The notes: a model not told the origin generated them from the letters alone. A stretch of 6,372 nt of DNA from Candidatus Njordarchaeota archaeon (GCA_029856625.1 JAHKLG010000081.1:1-6372); one strand, 5' to 3'; shown: positions 1 through 5,724, numbered from the stretch's first letter. Program-made: numbers and translations.

Positions 1-232
1 GTTTCATGACTCCTGGCTAGTATTGAGTAAGAAATCACTATATAAGCGGATTAGTGTAATACAGTTATATTGGATTGGCTGAATAAATATTATATGATTA
101 AGTACTACTACCCAATCTAGAATACATACTCATTTTGGTTATTGAAATATCTATGAATGCTCGCTTGATTAAAACTTGCCATTAGGTATTCAAGGTCTGT
201 TGCTTCTTACTGATCGGAGAGGGTGAGGGATA
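1..232. other. Non-coding leader region upstream of the TIP49 gene
   Basis: I see no convincing gene here; the open frames are under about 12 codons and lack ribosome binding sites. It is AT-rich. A strong TATA-like element, CTATATAAG at 39-47, reads almost equally well on both strands. On the minus strand it would drive a gene leaving the window on the left, where an ATG at 7-5 follows GGAG at 13-10. That spacing of 2 nt is too short to be convincing. A weaker TATA-like stretch at about 143-151 (TTGAAATAT) is better placed for the TIP49 gene, giving a leader of roughly 60 nt. Neither promoter is certain. Confidence 0.4.
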
Positions 233-1585
233 ATGAGCGCGAGAATGCTAGCTAGAGTCGGAGCTCACAGTCATATTAAGGGGCTTGGTCTTGATGAAAA
301 AGGACGAGCTAAGTTTATTGGAGACGGATTAGTTGGCCAAATAAAAGCACGTGAAGCAGCTGGTCTTGTCGTTAAACTCATTAAAGAAGGCAAAATGGCG
401 GGTAGAGCAGTGCTTCTAGCGGGCCCTCCGGGCACTGGGAAAACAGCTATAGCGATTGGGATTGCGAGAGAGCTGGGAAGTGATGTACCTTTCGTGCAGT
501 TAAGCGGTTCCGAGATATACAGCGCTGAGGTTAAGAAAACAGAGGTGTTAATGAGAGCTCTGAGAAAAGCGATAGGCGTAAGGTTTAGAGAAATTAGGAG
601 AGTACTTGAAGGTGAGATCGTTGAGTTTGAACCCCACTTTGTTCCTCATCCATTCAACCCGTATCAAAGAGTTGTTCAAAAGGCTAAGTTAACGCTGAGA
701 ACTAAGGATGAGAGAGTAACATATACTGTTGGCCCAGATGTTGCGGAGGAAATGATAAGCAGGGGAGTACAAAAAGGGATGGTGGTGATGATTGATAAAG
801 AAACGGGAAGGGTCAGTGTATTAGGAATAAGCGAAGATGCAGCAAAAGAATTAGGCTATGACATAGGGAGAATACCGAGAGTTCCCGTGCCTTCAGGACC
901 CGTTGAAAAAGATAGAGAATTCGTCTGGACTACAACCTTAGATGAGCTTGATGAGCTATTTCATAAACGAAAAAGTGGAGGAGGAATATTTTCACTACTC
1001 TTTGGAGGAGGAGAGGAGAGGAAAGAAATCGACCCAGAAACTCGAGCACAAGTAGACGAATGGGTGAAAGAACAAGTTGAAGCTGGAAAAGCAGAAATAC
1101 TCCCAGGAGTCCTCTTTATCGACGAGATCCACATGCTGGACATCGAAGCTTTCAGCTTTCTTAACCGTGCTCTCGAGTCAGAACTTGCACCTATCGTTAT
1201 TATGGCATCGAACAGGGGTTTGACTAAGATTCGTGGTACTGATATCGTCTCTCCTCACGGTATGCCGCTTGATCTCCTTGATAGGCTGTTGATAATTCCC
1301 ACATACCCTTATACCGCTGAGGAGACTAGAGAGATTTTGAAGATTCGTGCGAGGGAGGAGGGTATTGAATTAGACGATGAGGCAATAGAATTATTAGTGA
1401 GGTATGGTACCGAGATTTCGCTTCGATATGCTGTGCAGTTAATGGCTCCGGCGGCAGAGAGAGCAAAAATAAATGGGAGAACCAAGGTTACTAAGGAAGA
1501 TATTGAAGCAGTTAGGGAAAGGTTTGCTTCTGTAGAGGAAAGTATTCAGCATCTTAAAGAGTGGGAGGAGAAGTTCCTGAAGTAA
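233..1585 (+). CDS. TIP49 / RuvB-like AAA+ ATPase (archaeal RuvBL homologue)
   Basis: A 450-residue AAA+ ATPase of the TIP49 (RuvBL1/RuvBL2, Pontin/Reptin) family, near the usual family length. Visible motifs are Walker A GPPGTGKT at residues 64-71, Walker B LFIDE at 294-298 followed by IHMLD, sensor 1 SNRG at 326-329, the arginine finger in LDLLDR (R351), and sensor 2 in SLRY (R398). The long insert between Walker A and Walker B (about residues 125-265) matches domain II, the OB-fold-like insertion that separates this family from bacterial RuvB. A glycine-rich loop (about 249-260) lies near its end. Eukaryotic members form hexamers or dodecamers and act in chromatin remodelling and in box C/D snoRNP assembly; the archaeal role is poorly defined. 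The ATG at 233 follows GGTGA at 222-226 with 6 nt spacing. The gene appears monocistronic. Confidence 0.96.
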   Translation: MSARMLARVGAHSHIKGLGLDEKGRAKFIGDGLVGQIKAREAAGLVVKLIKEGKMAGRAVLLAGPPGTGKTAIAIGIARELGSDVPFVQLSGSEIYSAEVKKTEVLMRALRKAIGVRFREIRRVLEGEIVEFEPHFVPHPFNPYQRVVQKAKLTLRTKDERVTYTVGPDVAEEMISRGVQKGMVVMIDKETGRVSVLGISEDAAKELGYDIGRIPRVPVPSGPVEKDREFVWTTTLDELDELFHKRKSGGGIFSLLFGGGEERKEIDPETRAQVDEWVKEQVEAGKAEILPGVLFIDEIHMLDIEAFSFLNRALESELAPIVIMASNRGLTKIRGTDIVSPHGMPLDLLDRLLIIPTYPYTAEETREILKIRAREEGIELDDEAIELLVRYGTEISLRYAVQLMAPAAERAKINGRTKVTKEDIEAVRERFASVEESIQHLKEWEEKFLK

Positions 1586-1587
1586 TG

Positions 1588-1661
1588 GTTATCAGAGCGG
1601 GAATAACTCATCATGATAGTTCACATATTTTTATTCAGTTTTCCTGACCATCATCATTAAG
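1588..1661 (-). ncRNA. Candidate box C/D guide sRNA with two perfect units
   Basis: Reading the minus strand, box C ATGATGA (1657-1651) is followed by exactly 12 nt and box D' CTGA (1638-1635). Box C' ATGATGA (1614-1608) is then followed by exactly 12 nt and box D CTGA (1595-1592). All four boxes match the archaeal consensus, and 12-nt guides are typical of archaeal C/D sRNAs. TTA before box C (1660-1658) can pair with TAA after box D (1591-1589), forming the short closing stem of a kink-turn. The D'-C' gap of 20 nt is longer than usual. By the D+5 rule the predicted 2'-O-methylation targets are the fifth base of UUUUCCUGACCA and of AGCGGGAAUAAC. A TATA-like element lies at 1697-1691, about the right distance upstream. 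The 3' end abuts, antisense, the stop codon of the TIP49 gene. Boundaries are approximate, and I have not matched the guides to an rRNA or tRNA. Confidence 0.78.
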
Positions 1662-1677
1662 TTAATACATATTTCTT

Positions 1678-1681
1678 GGTG
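1678..1681 (+). promoter_or_regulatory. Ribosome binding site that decides the start of the 124-residue gene
   Basis: GGTG lies exactly 6 nt before the GTG at 1688. The longer candidate starts, TTG at 1676 and GTG at 1679, have no Shine-Dalgarno motif upstream and would bury this one. The same 6-nt spacing occurs before three other genes in the window. Confidence 0.6.
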
Positions 1682-1687
1682 TCTTTT

Positions 1688-2062
1688 GTGTTAAAAATTA
1701 GTGTTCTAGTGGACAAGGCTCCTCGGAGATATCGAGTTCTCGGTAATAAGCTTATGAGGGGATTTTTCATCACTTACTTCGACATAAGGGATAAGATTAG
1801 TTCTCGAGTATCCTTTGATGAGTTCATATTGTGGAGCATTTTATCTAATGGTAGGTTTGTTGGAGAGGACTTACCTAATGAAGTAGCTGAGGAGGTCATA
1901 AATTATCTAGAGGAGTTTTCTGAAGATAGAATAGAGCTTCATGAGCATGTATTGTATATCGTAAGTGATGGACAAGCTTTTCTAGAGTTTTTCGAGAAAA
2001 AATTATCTGGAGTCTTAAGAAGCGAATATGAGTCTCTTCTTGCTAGATTGAGGAGCTTTTAA
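1688..2062 (+). CDS. Hypothetical protein of 124 residues, family not recognised
   Basis: I do not recognise this protein. From the GTG at 1688 (chosen for the GGTG motif 6 nt upstream) it has 124 residues; the longest frame from TTG 1676 would have 128. The N-terminal part is basic with alternating hydrophobic residues (about 1-35). The middle and C-terminal parts are acidic and look alpha-helical (EEVINYLEEFSED and the last 30 residues). There are no cysteines, no signal peptide and no membrane segment, so a small soluble cytoplasmic protein is likely. The sequence looks protein-like rather than random. Its last 20 bp overlap the tail of the convergent radical SAM gene, and its 5' end overlaps the likely promoter of the antisense sRNA. 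The T-rich stretch 2057-2066 just at the stop could end transcription. The window gives no functional clue. Confidence 0.7.
   Translation: MLKISVLVDKAPRRYRVLGNKLMRGFFITYFDIRDKISSRVSFDEFILWSILSNGRFVGEDLPNEVAEEVINYLEEFSEDRIELHEHVLYIVSDGQAFLEFFEKKLSGVLRSEYESLLARLRSF
1691..1697 (-). promoter_or_regulatory. TATA-like promoter element for the 1588-1661 sRNA
   Basis: The minus strand reads TTTTTAA from 1697 to 1691. Archaeal transcription starts about 25 nt downstream, predicting a start near 1668, roughly 10 nt before box C. This is the expected geometry for an independently transcribed C/D sRNA. The element lies inside the first codons of the + strand gene starting at 1688. AT-rich sequence can give such a match by chance. 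Confidence 0.4.
1997..2002 (-). terminator. Oligo-T tract downstream of the SplB-like radical SAM gene
   Basis: The minus strand has six T residues in a row about 40 nt past the stop codon of the radical SAM gene that ends at 2043. Archaeal RNA polymerases can terminate at oligo-T tracts without a hairpin. It lies inside the opposite-strand gene, so it could be coincidence. Confidence 0.27.
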
Positions 2063-3203
2063 TTTTGCGTAAGTGTACTCTAACATCCCGTCTCCCCAAA
2101 TTACGTGCTAAGAATTCCGCTCCTCTAAATGGATAATTTCTGAGAATTATCCTACAATCTCTAATCTCTGCTTGAAGCCCAAGCTTTTCGAATGCTATTA
2201 ATATTTCTGATTCTGGAGGAGAGTGCTGGGGATACATACATGCGTTTGGACATTTGGTACATGGACCGTTTATAAAACACGCCGATGGACAGGGGACTTC
2301 AGCTGTCCAAGAGTTCGCACAGCATGTGGAGGCCCATGCTATAAGGCCTTGTTTCTTTACTTCTTTGAGGATAAATTGTTTCTCGGGAAATGGGACCGCT
2401 CTTTGTTTCCTATCAAGTTTTTTTATTCTTCTTCTTATCTCAGAGGTGTCTAAATCAATGTTCTCTAATCTTTTAACAATTTTCTCCGTGACTCTAAAGC
2501 CGCCAACAACTACTCCGTAAGCTCCAGCATCCCTTGCCTTCTCTATAATTGATGACACTTCATTAACATTTACTCCTGGGATCACTGGTCTAAGGAATAA
2601 TATTGGTCTTAATCCGGCATCTCTAAGATTTTTAATCGTATCTAATCTCTTCTCTGGAGAAGGAGCTCTCTTTTCTAAGATATCCGCTTTTTCAAGCGTA
2701 ATTATCGTGACGAGGGGCGAAATACTTATCTTCTTTTTATGAGCTATATTAGCGATTTTTTCCGCTAACTGTGGCGAAATATATTGCTTTGTGGAGAATT
2801 GCAGGGGGTTACCTAACTCACCTAACCATTCAAGGTATTCTAGGGCCTTATTGGGGAAGATAAATGGTTCTGATACAGAACCTATGGCAATTAAAGAACC
2901 CGTTCTTCCAGGTAAAAATGCTTTATTCATAAGAAGGGCAAAGGCGAGCTCCCTTCCACTCAGTGGATAAGGTCTTGGCGATCCAAAATTAAAGCCCATA
3001 TCCTCTATATAGCAATAGGCGCATGCGAATGGGCAATTTATGGTTACATGAACAGTAAATCCGCACCACCTAGGAGGACGCTGTGCGTGAGAATCTTTTT
3101 TTGCTCTTTCTCTTTCGTTTTCTGATAACAATTCATGGAAGATAGAGATGAGTCTTTCCTTCAACTTAATAATCTCTAGAGGCTTAACAGTGTATCTTAC
3201 CAA
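2043..3203 (-). CDS. Radical SAM protein, SplB-like (spore photoproduct lyase-related, COG1533 type)
   Basis: From the TTG at 3203 the protein has 386 residues. The radical SAM motif is CPFACAYCY with cysteines 57, 61 and 64, which bind the [4Fe-4S] cluster that cleaves S-adenosylmethionine. The CxYCY form and the following sequence resemble the SplB/Rv2578c-like group, whose archaeal members mostly have no known substrate. A second cluster of seven cysteines at 294, 295, 305, 309, 315, 318 and 322 suggests an auxiliary iron-sulfur or zinc site. The frame extends upstream to TTG 3236, but GGAGGT at 3215-3210 lies inside that extension and exactly 6 nt before TTG 3203, so I take 3203. A TATA-like stretch at 3285-3271 would give a leader of about 50 nt. 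The gene lies 127 nt downstream of alba on the same strand and may have its own promoter. The substrate cannot be named. Confidence 0.88.
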   Translation of the reverse strand: MVRYTVKPLEIIKLKERLISIFHELLSENERERAKKDSHAQRPPRWCGFTVHVTINCPFACAYCYIEDMGFNFGSPRPYPLSGRELAFALLMNKAFLPGRTGSLIAIGSVSEPFIFPNKALEYLEWLGELGNPLQFSTKQYISPQLAEKIANIAHKKKISISPLVTIITLEKADILEKRAPSPEKRLDTIKNLRDAGLRPILFLRPVIPGVNVNEVSSIIEKARDAGAYGVVVGGFRVTEKIVKRLENIDLDTSEIRRRIKKLDRKQRAVPFPEKQFILKEVKKQGLIAWASTCCANSWTAEVPCPSACFINGPCTKCPNACMYPQHSPPESEILIAFEKLGLQAEIRDCRIILRNYPFRGAEFLARNLGRRDVRVHLRKIKSSSI

Positions 3204-3209
3204 GAAATA

Positions 3210-3215
3210 ACCTCC
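3210..3215 (-). promoter_or_regulatory. Ribosome binding site that decides the TTG start at 3203
   Basis: The minus strand reads GGAGGT, a strong Shine-Dalgarno sequence, with 6 nt before TTG 3203. It falls inside the longer frame from 3236, which argues against that upstream start. Confidence 0.8.
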
Positions 3216-3270
3216 TAATTTCTTCAGAAGCAGCAAGAGAAGGCGTTTAATCTAAAGAAAAGATAATGCA

Positions 3271-3285
3271 TTTAATAAAATATAG
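3271..3285 (-). promoter_or_regulatory. TATA-like promoter candidate for the SplB-like gene
   Basis: The minus strand has the AT-only stretch TATATTTTATTAAA after a C, from 3285 to 3271, in the gap between alba and the radical SAM gene. It predicts a start near 3253 and a leader of about 50 nt carrying the GGAGGT motif. No oligo-T tract separates it from alba, so read-through from alba is also possible. Confidence 0.4.
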
Positions 3286-3330
3286 TGGAGAGAATTATGG
3301 AGAAGCAGAGAATAGCCGCTTGTTCGCTGT

Positions 3331-3672
3331 CTAGCTAGATTTTGCCTCTGTTGGTACAATGTCTCTCTTCTTTATTAGGGTTATCTCTATTGTACTAACC
3401 CTATCGATTCTGTTTGGATCCTGAGGATTGCGGATCTCGTCAGTGCCTATCTTGATATCCTCAACATCAATGATGCCAGGGAGATACCTTGTTCTCAGGA
3501 CCTCTGCTACATCAACAGCTCTGCTAATGGCTCTTCCACGTGCAGAAATCTTTAACTTCTTAGGAGCCTCATTTAATATAATTGCCATTGCAGCCATCAC
3601 ATACCTTATAAGGGGCTTCTTACCAATATAAATGACGGGAACATTTTCTTCTTGGGTTTGCTCGGCGGACAT
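3331..3672 (-). CDS. alba: Alba, archaeal DNA/RNA-binding chromatin protein
   Basis: A 113-residue Alba-family protein. The diagnostic N-terminal motif is VIYIGKKPLIRYVMAA, with K18 and K19 at the positions of the DNA-contacting and acetylatable lysines of Sso10b. It is followed by the ISARGRAISRAVDVAEVL segment and the C-terminal RVSTIEITLIKK strand. A tail of about 11 residues (DIVPTEAKSS region) extends past the usual end. Alba forms dimers that coat and bridge DNA and also bind RNA. Two ATGs are 6 nt apart, at 3678 and 3672. GGAGGT at 3684-3679 touches the first directly but lies 6 nt before the second, so I take 3672. A TATA box at 3772-3765 gives a predicted leader of about 70 nt. Upstream on the same strand are a candidate C/D sRNA and a radical SAM gene. 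Confidence 0.97.
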   Translation of the reverse strand: MSAEQTQEENVPVIYIGKKPLIRYVMAAMAIILNEAPKKLKISARGRAISRAVDVAEVLRTRYLPGIIDVEDIKIGTDEIRNPQDPNRIDRVSTIEITLIKKRDIVPTEAKSS

Positions 3673-3678
3673 TTTCAT

Positions 3679-3684
3679 ACCTCC
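3679..3684 (-). promoter_or_regulatory. Ribosome binding site that decides the alba start
   Basis: GGAGGT on the minus strand directly abuts the ATG at 3678, leaving no spacer, but is 6 nt before the ATG at 3672. This favours the second ATG. Confidence 0.75.
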
Positions 3685-3764
3685 ATTGTTAGGTTTTAGC
3701 GATTTACTAGTTTTCGTTTAGAAGCTTTTGAAAGGGTTTTCTCATGAATGAAGTGTTAGTAGTG

Positions 3765-3772
3765 TATTTAAA
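3765..3772 (-). promoter_or_regulatory. TATA box of the alba promoter
   Basis: The minus strand reads TTTAAATA from 3772 to 3765, a close match to the archaeal TATA consensus, preceded by further A/T bases that could serve as a BRE. The predicted transcription start is near 3743, giving an alba leader of about 70 nt. A separate strong promoter fits the high abundance expected of Alba. Confidence 0.55.
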
Positions 3773-3814
3773 TTTAAAGTTTTTATCTTAGGCTTAAGAC
3801 TATTTCAAACTAGG

Positions 3815-3870
3815 TTCATCAGGCCCCCAAACGTTCCTCATCGCTCGGGGGTAGCCAATCTCATCATGCA
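3815..3870 (-). ncRNA. Candidate box C/D guide sRNA between radical SAM gene and alba
   Basis: On the minus strand, box C ATGATGA (3867-3861) is followed by exactly 12 nt and a D'-like CCGA (3848-3845). A C'-like GCGATGA (3844-3838), 15 nt and a perfect box D CTGA (3822-3819) follow. Outer boxes are perfect and inner boxes each differ at one base, the usual pattern. D+5 targets would be the fifth base of GGGUAGCCAAUC and of GCCCCCAAACGUUCC. Points against it: D' and C' touch with no spacer, there is no clear closing stem, and CCCC of the first guide can pair with GGGG of the second. Box C starts 4 nt after the stop codon of the upstream gene, so the RNA may be processed from that mRNA or use a TATA-like stretch inside the gene's end. 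Confidence 0.55.
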
Positions 3871-5028
3871 CTACAATTCTTCTGGCGCGTATTCTAATAA
3901 GAATTTATTGCCCAAGTGGACTCTTTTTAAGTGTTTTTTCGCTCTCTCTAAAGCTTCTTCAGCAACTCTTTTAGGAGTAATTGGTAGATCTCTCATCATA
4001 AAATCTGGGTGAAAAACTAGCAGAGAATAAGGTATTTCGGGATCAATACTTGCGATGAATTTGGCTATTTCCTCGACTTCCTCGGGGCCAATATAACCAG
4101 GAACCAAAAGTGTGGTTGCGGTGATAATTGGTATTTCCCTTCTTTCATGCCAGAATTCATCGTATAACATTTTAAAATTATCAAACACTCTTTCATTAGT
4201 AGTGCCCGTTAAGGCATAGTTTAATTTTGGATTTGGTGCTTTTAAATCGAATTTAATAATACCTCCACTCAGAAGAACTTGTTCACCAACTTTTTTAACT
4301 AGCTGCCTGTTCCCTGCGCCATTCCATTCATAGCAAATTCTTATCACCCTGTTTGGCTCTTTTTCCTGCAAAATGATTTCGTTTACTCTTATTGTAAACG
4401 GTAAGTGAGGCTCTGGGCTTCCGCCAAAATAGCAAATACAAGTAATCTTATTATTCCGAAGAACGCTTTTAGCGAGCTCTTCAGCTTTTATAATGCTAGC
4501 TTCATTTACTTTTTTATGTTCCCAATTCTGGCAGAATAAGCACGAGAAATTGCATCCATAGAAAAATACTGCTAAGTTATAATAACCATATTCTGGGCCT
4601 GGTCTAACAGAATACTTGGGGTAACCAATCCCAGTTGCTGCCGGGCAGAACCATGCTGCACAGCAATTAGTGATGTGAGGATCTAAATACGCATAAAGTG
4701 GTGCTTTCTCACGAGTGGATATGCTCTTAAGCGTGCCGTTTTCATTCCATCGTACGCCGCAGAATCCAATGTCCCCAGGACCCATTATGCATTCGTTTGC
4801 GCACAATACGCATTTTATCCCATTAGTACTCTTAGGGGGTCTTGGAGGTAAGCCGAATTTTACACGACTATAACTAATTGCTTCATCAATGTATTTTTTT
4901 GCTTCATCGAATCTATTAACGATGCAGTCCTTGCATACACCTAAAACTTTAGAAACGAATTTCTCTTGTCCACATACCTTGCATCTACTTCTAGGAACAA
5001 TACGCGGGGCGCTTCTGAAAAATACCAT
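3871..5028 (-). CDS. Cysteine-rich radical SAM protein, PflA-like (COG1180-related)
   Basis: A 385-residue radical SAM protein with motif CNFSCLFCQNWE (cysteines 159, 163, 166) and a GGSPEP motif that fits the SAM-binding GGxP element. The CxxxCxxCQNW form is typical of the pyruvate formate-lyase activating enzyme-like group, including the radical SAM component of the AmmeMemoRadiSam type. Before it lie two more cysteine sets: CKVC...CKDC (16, 19, 32, 35), resembling a small zinc ribbon, and CVLCANEC...FCGVR (73, 76, 80, 90), seen in that group. An unusual NCCAAWFC (122, 123, 128) follows. The ATG at 5028 has a weak GGTG at 5040-5037, 8 nt upstream. The gene is divergent from ubiX across a 129-bp region with a palindrome. 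The natural substrate is unknown; a protein-activating or glycyl-radical role is only one option. Confidence 0.88.
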   Translation of the reverse strand: MVFFRSAPRIVPRSRCKVCGQEKFVSKVLGVCKDCIVNRFDEAKKYIDEAISYSRVKFGLPPRPPKSTNGIKCVLCANECIMGPGDIGFCGVRWNENGTLKSISTREKAPLYAYLDPHITNCCAAWFCPAATGIGYPKYSVRPGPEYGYYNLAVFFYGCNFSCLFCQNWEHKKVNEASIIKAEELAKSVLRNNKITCICYFGGSPEPHLPFTIRVNEIILQEKEPNRVIRICYEWNGAGNRQLVKKVGEQVLLSGGIIKFDLKAPNPKLNYALTGTTNERVFDNFKMLYDEFWHERREIPIITATTLLVPGYIGPEEVEEIAKFIASIDPEIPYSLLVFHPDFMMRDLPITPKRVAEEALERAKKHLKRVHLGNKFLLEYAPEEL

Positions 5029-5056
5029 CCGAAAGGCACCAGCTAATTACATCTAT

Positions 5057-5072
5057 TTTATCATATGATAAA
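5057..5072. promoter_or_regulatory. Perfect 16-bp palindrome, possible operator
   Basis: TTTATCATATGATAAA is identical to its reverse complement over all 16 bases. It lies in the divergent gap, 28 bp before the radical SAM start. It covers the start point predicted (about 5065) from the minus-strand TATA element at 5095-5088. A dimeric repressor bound there would block that promoter. The AT-rich palindrome may itself serve as a TATA element instead. Confidence 0.45.
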
Positions 5073-5087
5073 CATACTCCTGCAACG

Positions 5088-5095
5088 TTTTTAAG
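5088..5095. promoter_or_regulatory. Shared TATA-like element of the divergent promoter
   Basis: The + strand reads TTTTTAAG, predicting a ubiX start near 5117 and a leader of about 40 nt. The minus strand reads CTTAAAAA, predicting a start near 5065 for the radical SAM gene. One near-symmetric element could therefore serve both directions. No experimental support is available. Confidence 0.4.
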
Positions 5096-5157
5096 GTAGA
5101 ATTATCACTGAATATTTTGAACCGAGTCTTCCAAGGAATTTTTGCATGGGTGTTTAA

Positions 5158-5724
5158 TTGAGGATTATTATAGCGATTACTGGCGCTTCTGGGGTAATAT
5201 ACGGTATAAGATTATTAGAAATTCTTGCTAATAGGGATGTAGAGACTTATCTAATTGTTAGTGAGACGGCCAAGAAAATTATTAGCATCGAAACTGAACA
5301 TGATCCAACATACATAGAGAGTTTAGCAACGCGAGTTTTCTCCAATGATGACATGACCGCGCCTATAGCCAGTGGATCCTTTAAATTCGATGCAATGGTG
5401 ATAATTCCCTGCTCAATGAAGACTCTGGGGATGATAGCAAATGGTATTGCCGATAATCTAATTACAAGGGCAGCTGATGTCGCAATAAAGGAGGGGAGAA
5501 AGCTTATACTGGTGCCTAGAGAAACTCCTCTTAGCGCGATACATCTAGAGAATATGCTGAAACTCGCAAAACTTGGTGTGGTTATCTTACCAGCTTGTCC
5601 AGCTTTTTATCACGAACCATCTAAGATTCGGGATTTGGTGGACTTCATTATTGGTAAAGTTCTTGACCAGTTAGGTATCGAGCATTCATTATTTAAGAGG
5701 TGGAGTGGGGAGGTTTTACCTTAG
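5158..5724 (+). CDS. ubiX: UbiX flavin prenyltransferase
   Basis: A 188-residue flavoprotein of the UbiX/PAD1 family, full length. UbiX joins a dimethylallyl group from dimethylallyl phosphate to FMN, giving prenylated FMN, the cofactor of UbiD-family decarboxylases. Visible signatures are GASG at residues 9-12 (FMN-binding fold), ASGSF at 71-75, PCSMKT at 84-89, VPRETP at 119-124 with the conserved arginine, HLENM at 129-133 and PAFYH at 148-152. The start is a TTG at 5158 with GGGTG at 5148-5152, 5 nt upstream; nearby ATG 5146 and GTG 5150 run straight into stop codons. The next gene starts immediately after its TAG stop. With aconitase X downstream, the most likely client is the anhydromevalonate phosphate decarboxylase of the archaeal mevalonate pathway, which is not in this window. 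Confidence 0.97.
   Translation: MRIIIAITGASGVIYGIRLLEILANRDVETYLIVSETAKKIISIETEHDPTYIESLATRVFSNDDMTAPIASGSFKFDAMVIIPCSMKTLGMIANGIADNLITRAADVAIKEGRKLILVPRETPLSAIHLENMLKLAKLGVVILPACPAFYHEPSKIRDLVDFIIGKVLDQLGIEHSLFKRWSGEVLP

Noticed and set aside
1..7. Minus-strand gene starting at the left edge (ATG 7-5)
   Set aside because: Only two codons are visible and the GGAG motif is just 2 nt from the ATG, so it cannot be supported.
70..117. Inverted repeat GATTGG / CCAATC upstream of TIP49
   Set aside because: Six matching bases separated by about 35 nt are expected by chance in such a region.
961..1143. Minus-strand 60-codon frame inside the TIP49 gene
   Set aside because: It is a serine/proline-rich shadow of a well-conserved coding region, with no ribosome binding site or family match.
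2223..2520. Two overlapping + strand frames opposite the SplB-like radical SAM gene
   Set aside because: They are shadows of the cysteine cluster region on the other strand; the real gene has clear motifs and a strong ribosome binding site.
3428..3631. Plus-strand 67-codon frame opposite alba
   Set aside because: It is antisense to an unmistakable Alba coding sequence and lacks its own start signals.
3787..3798. Small hairpin CTTA-GGCT-TAAG between alba and the second sRNA candidate
   Set aside because: A 4-bp AT-rich stem is too weak and no T tract follows it.
3824..3851. CCCCC...GGGGG inverted repeat as a transcription terminator
   Set aside because: The stem is only about 5 bp with a long loop, and no oligo-T tract follows on either strand. 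The C/D box reading explains more of the sequence.
5722..5724. TAG as a pyrrolysine or read-through codon joining ubiX to the next gene
   Set aside because: UbiX already has its normal full length, the next gene has its own ATG and ribosome binding site, and TAG serves as an ordinary stop for other genes here.
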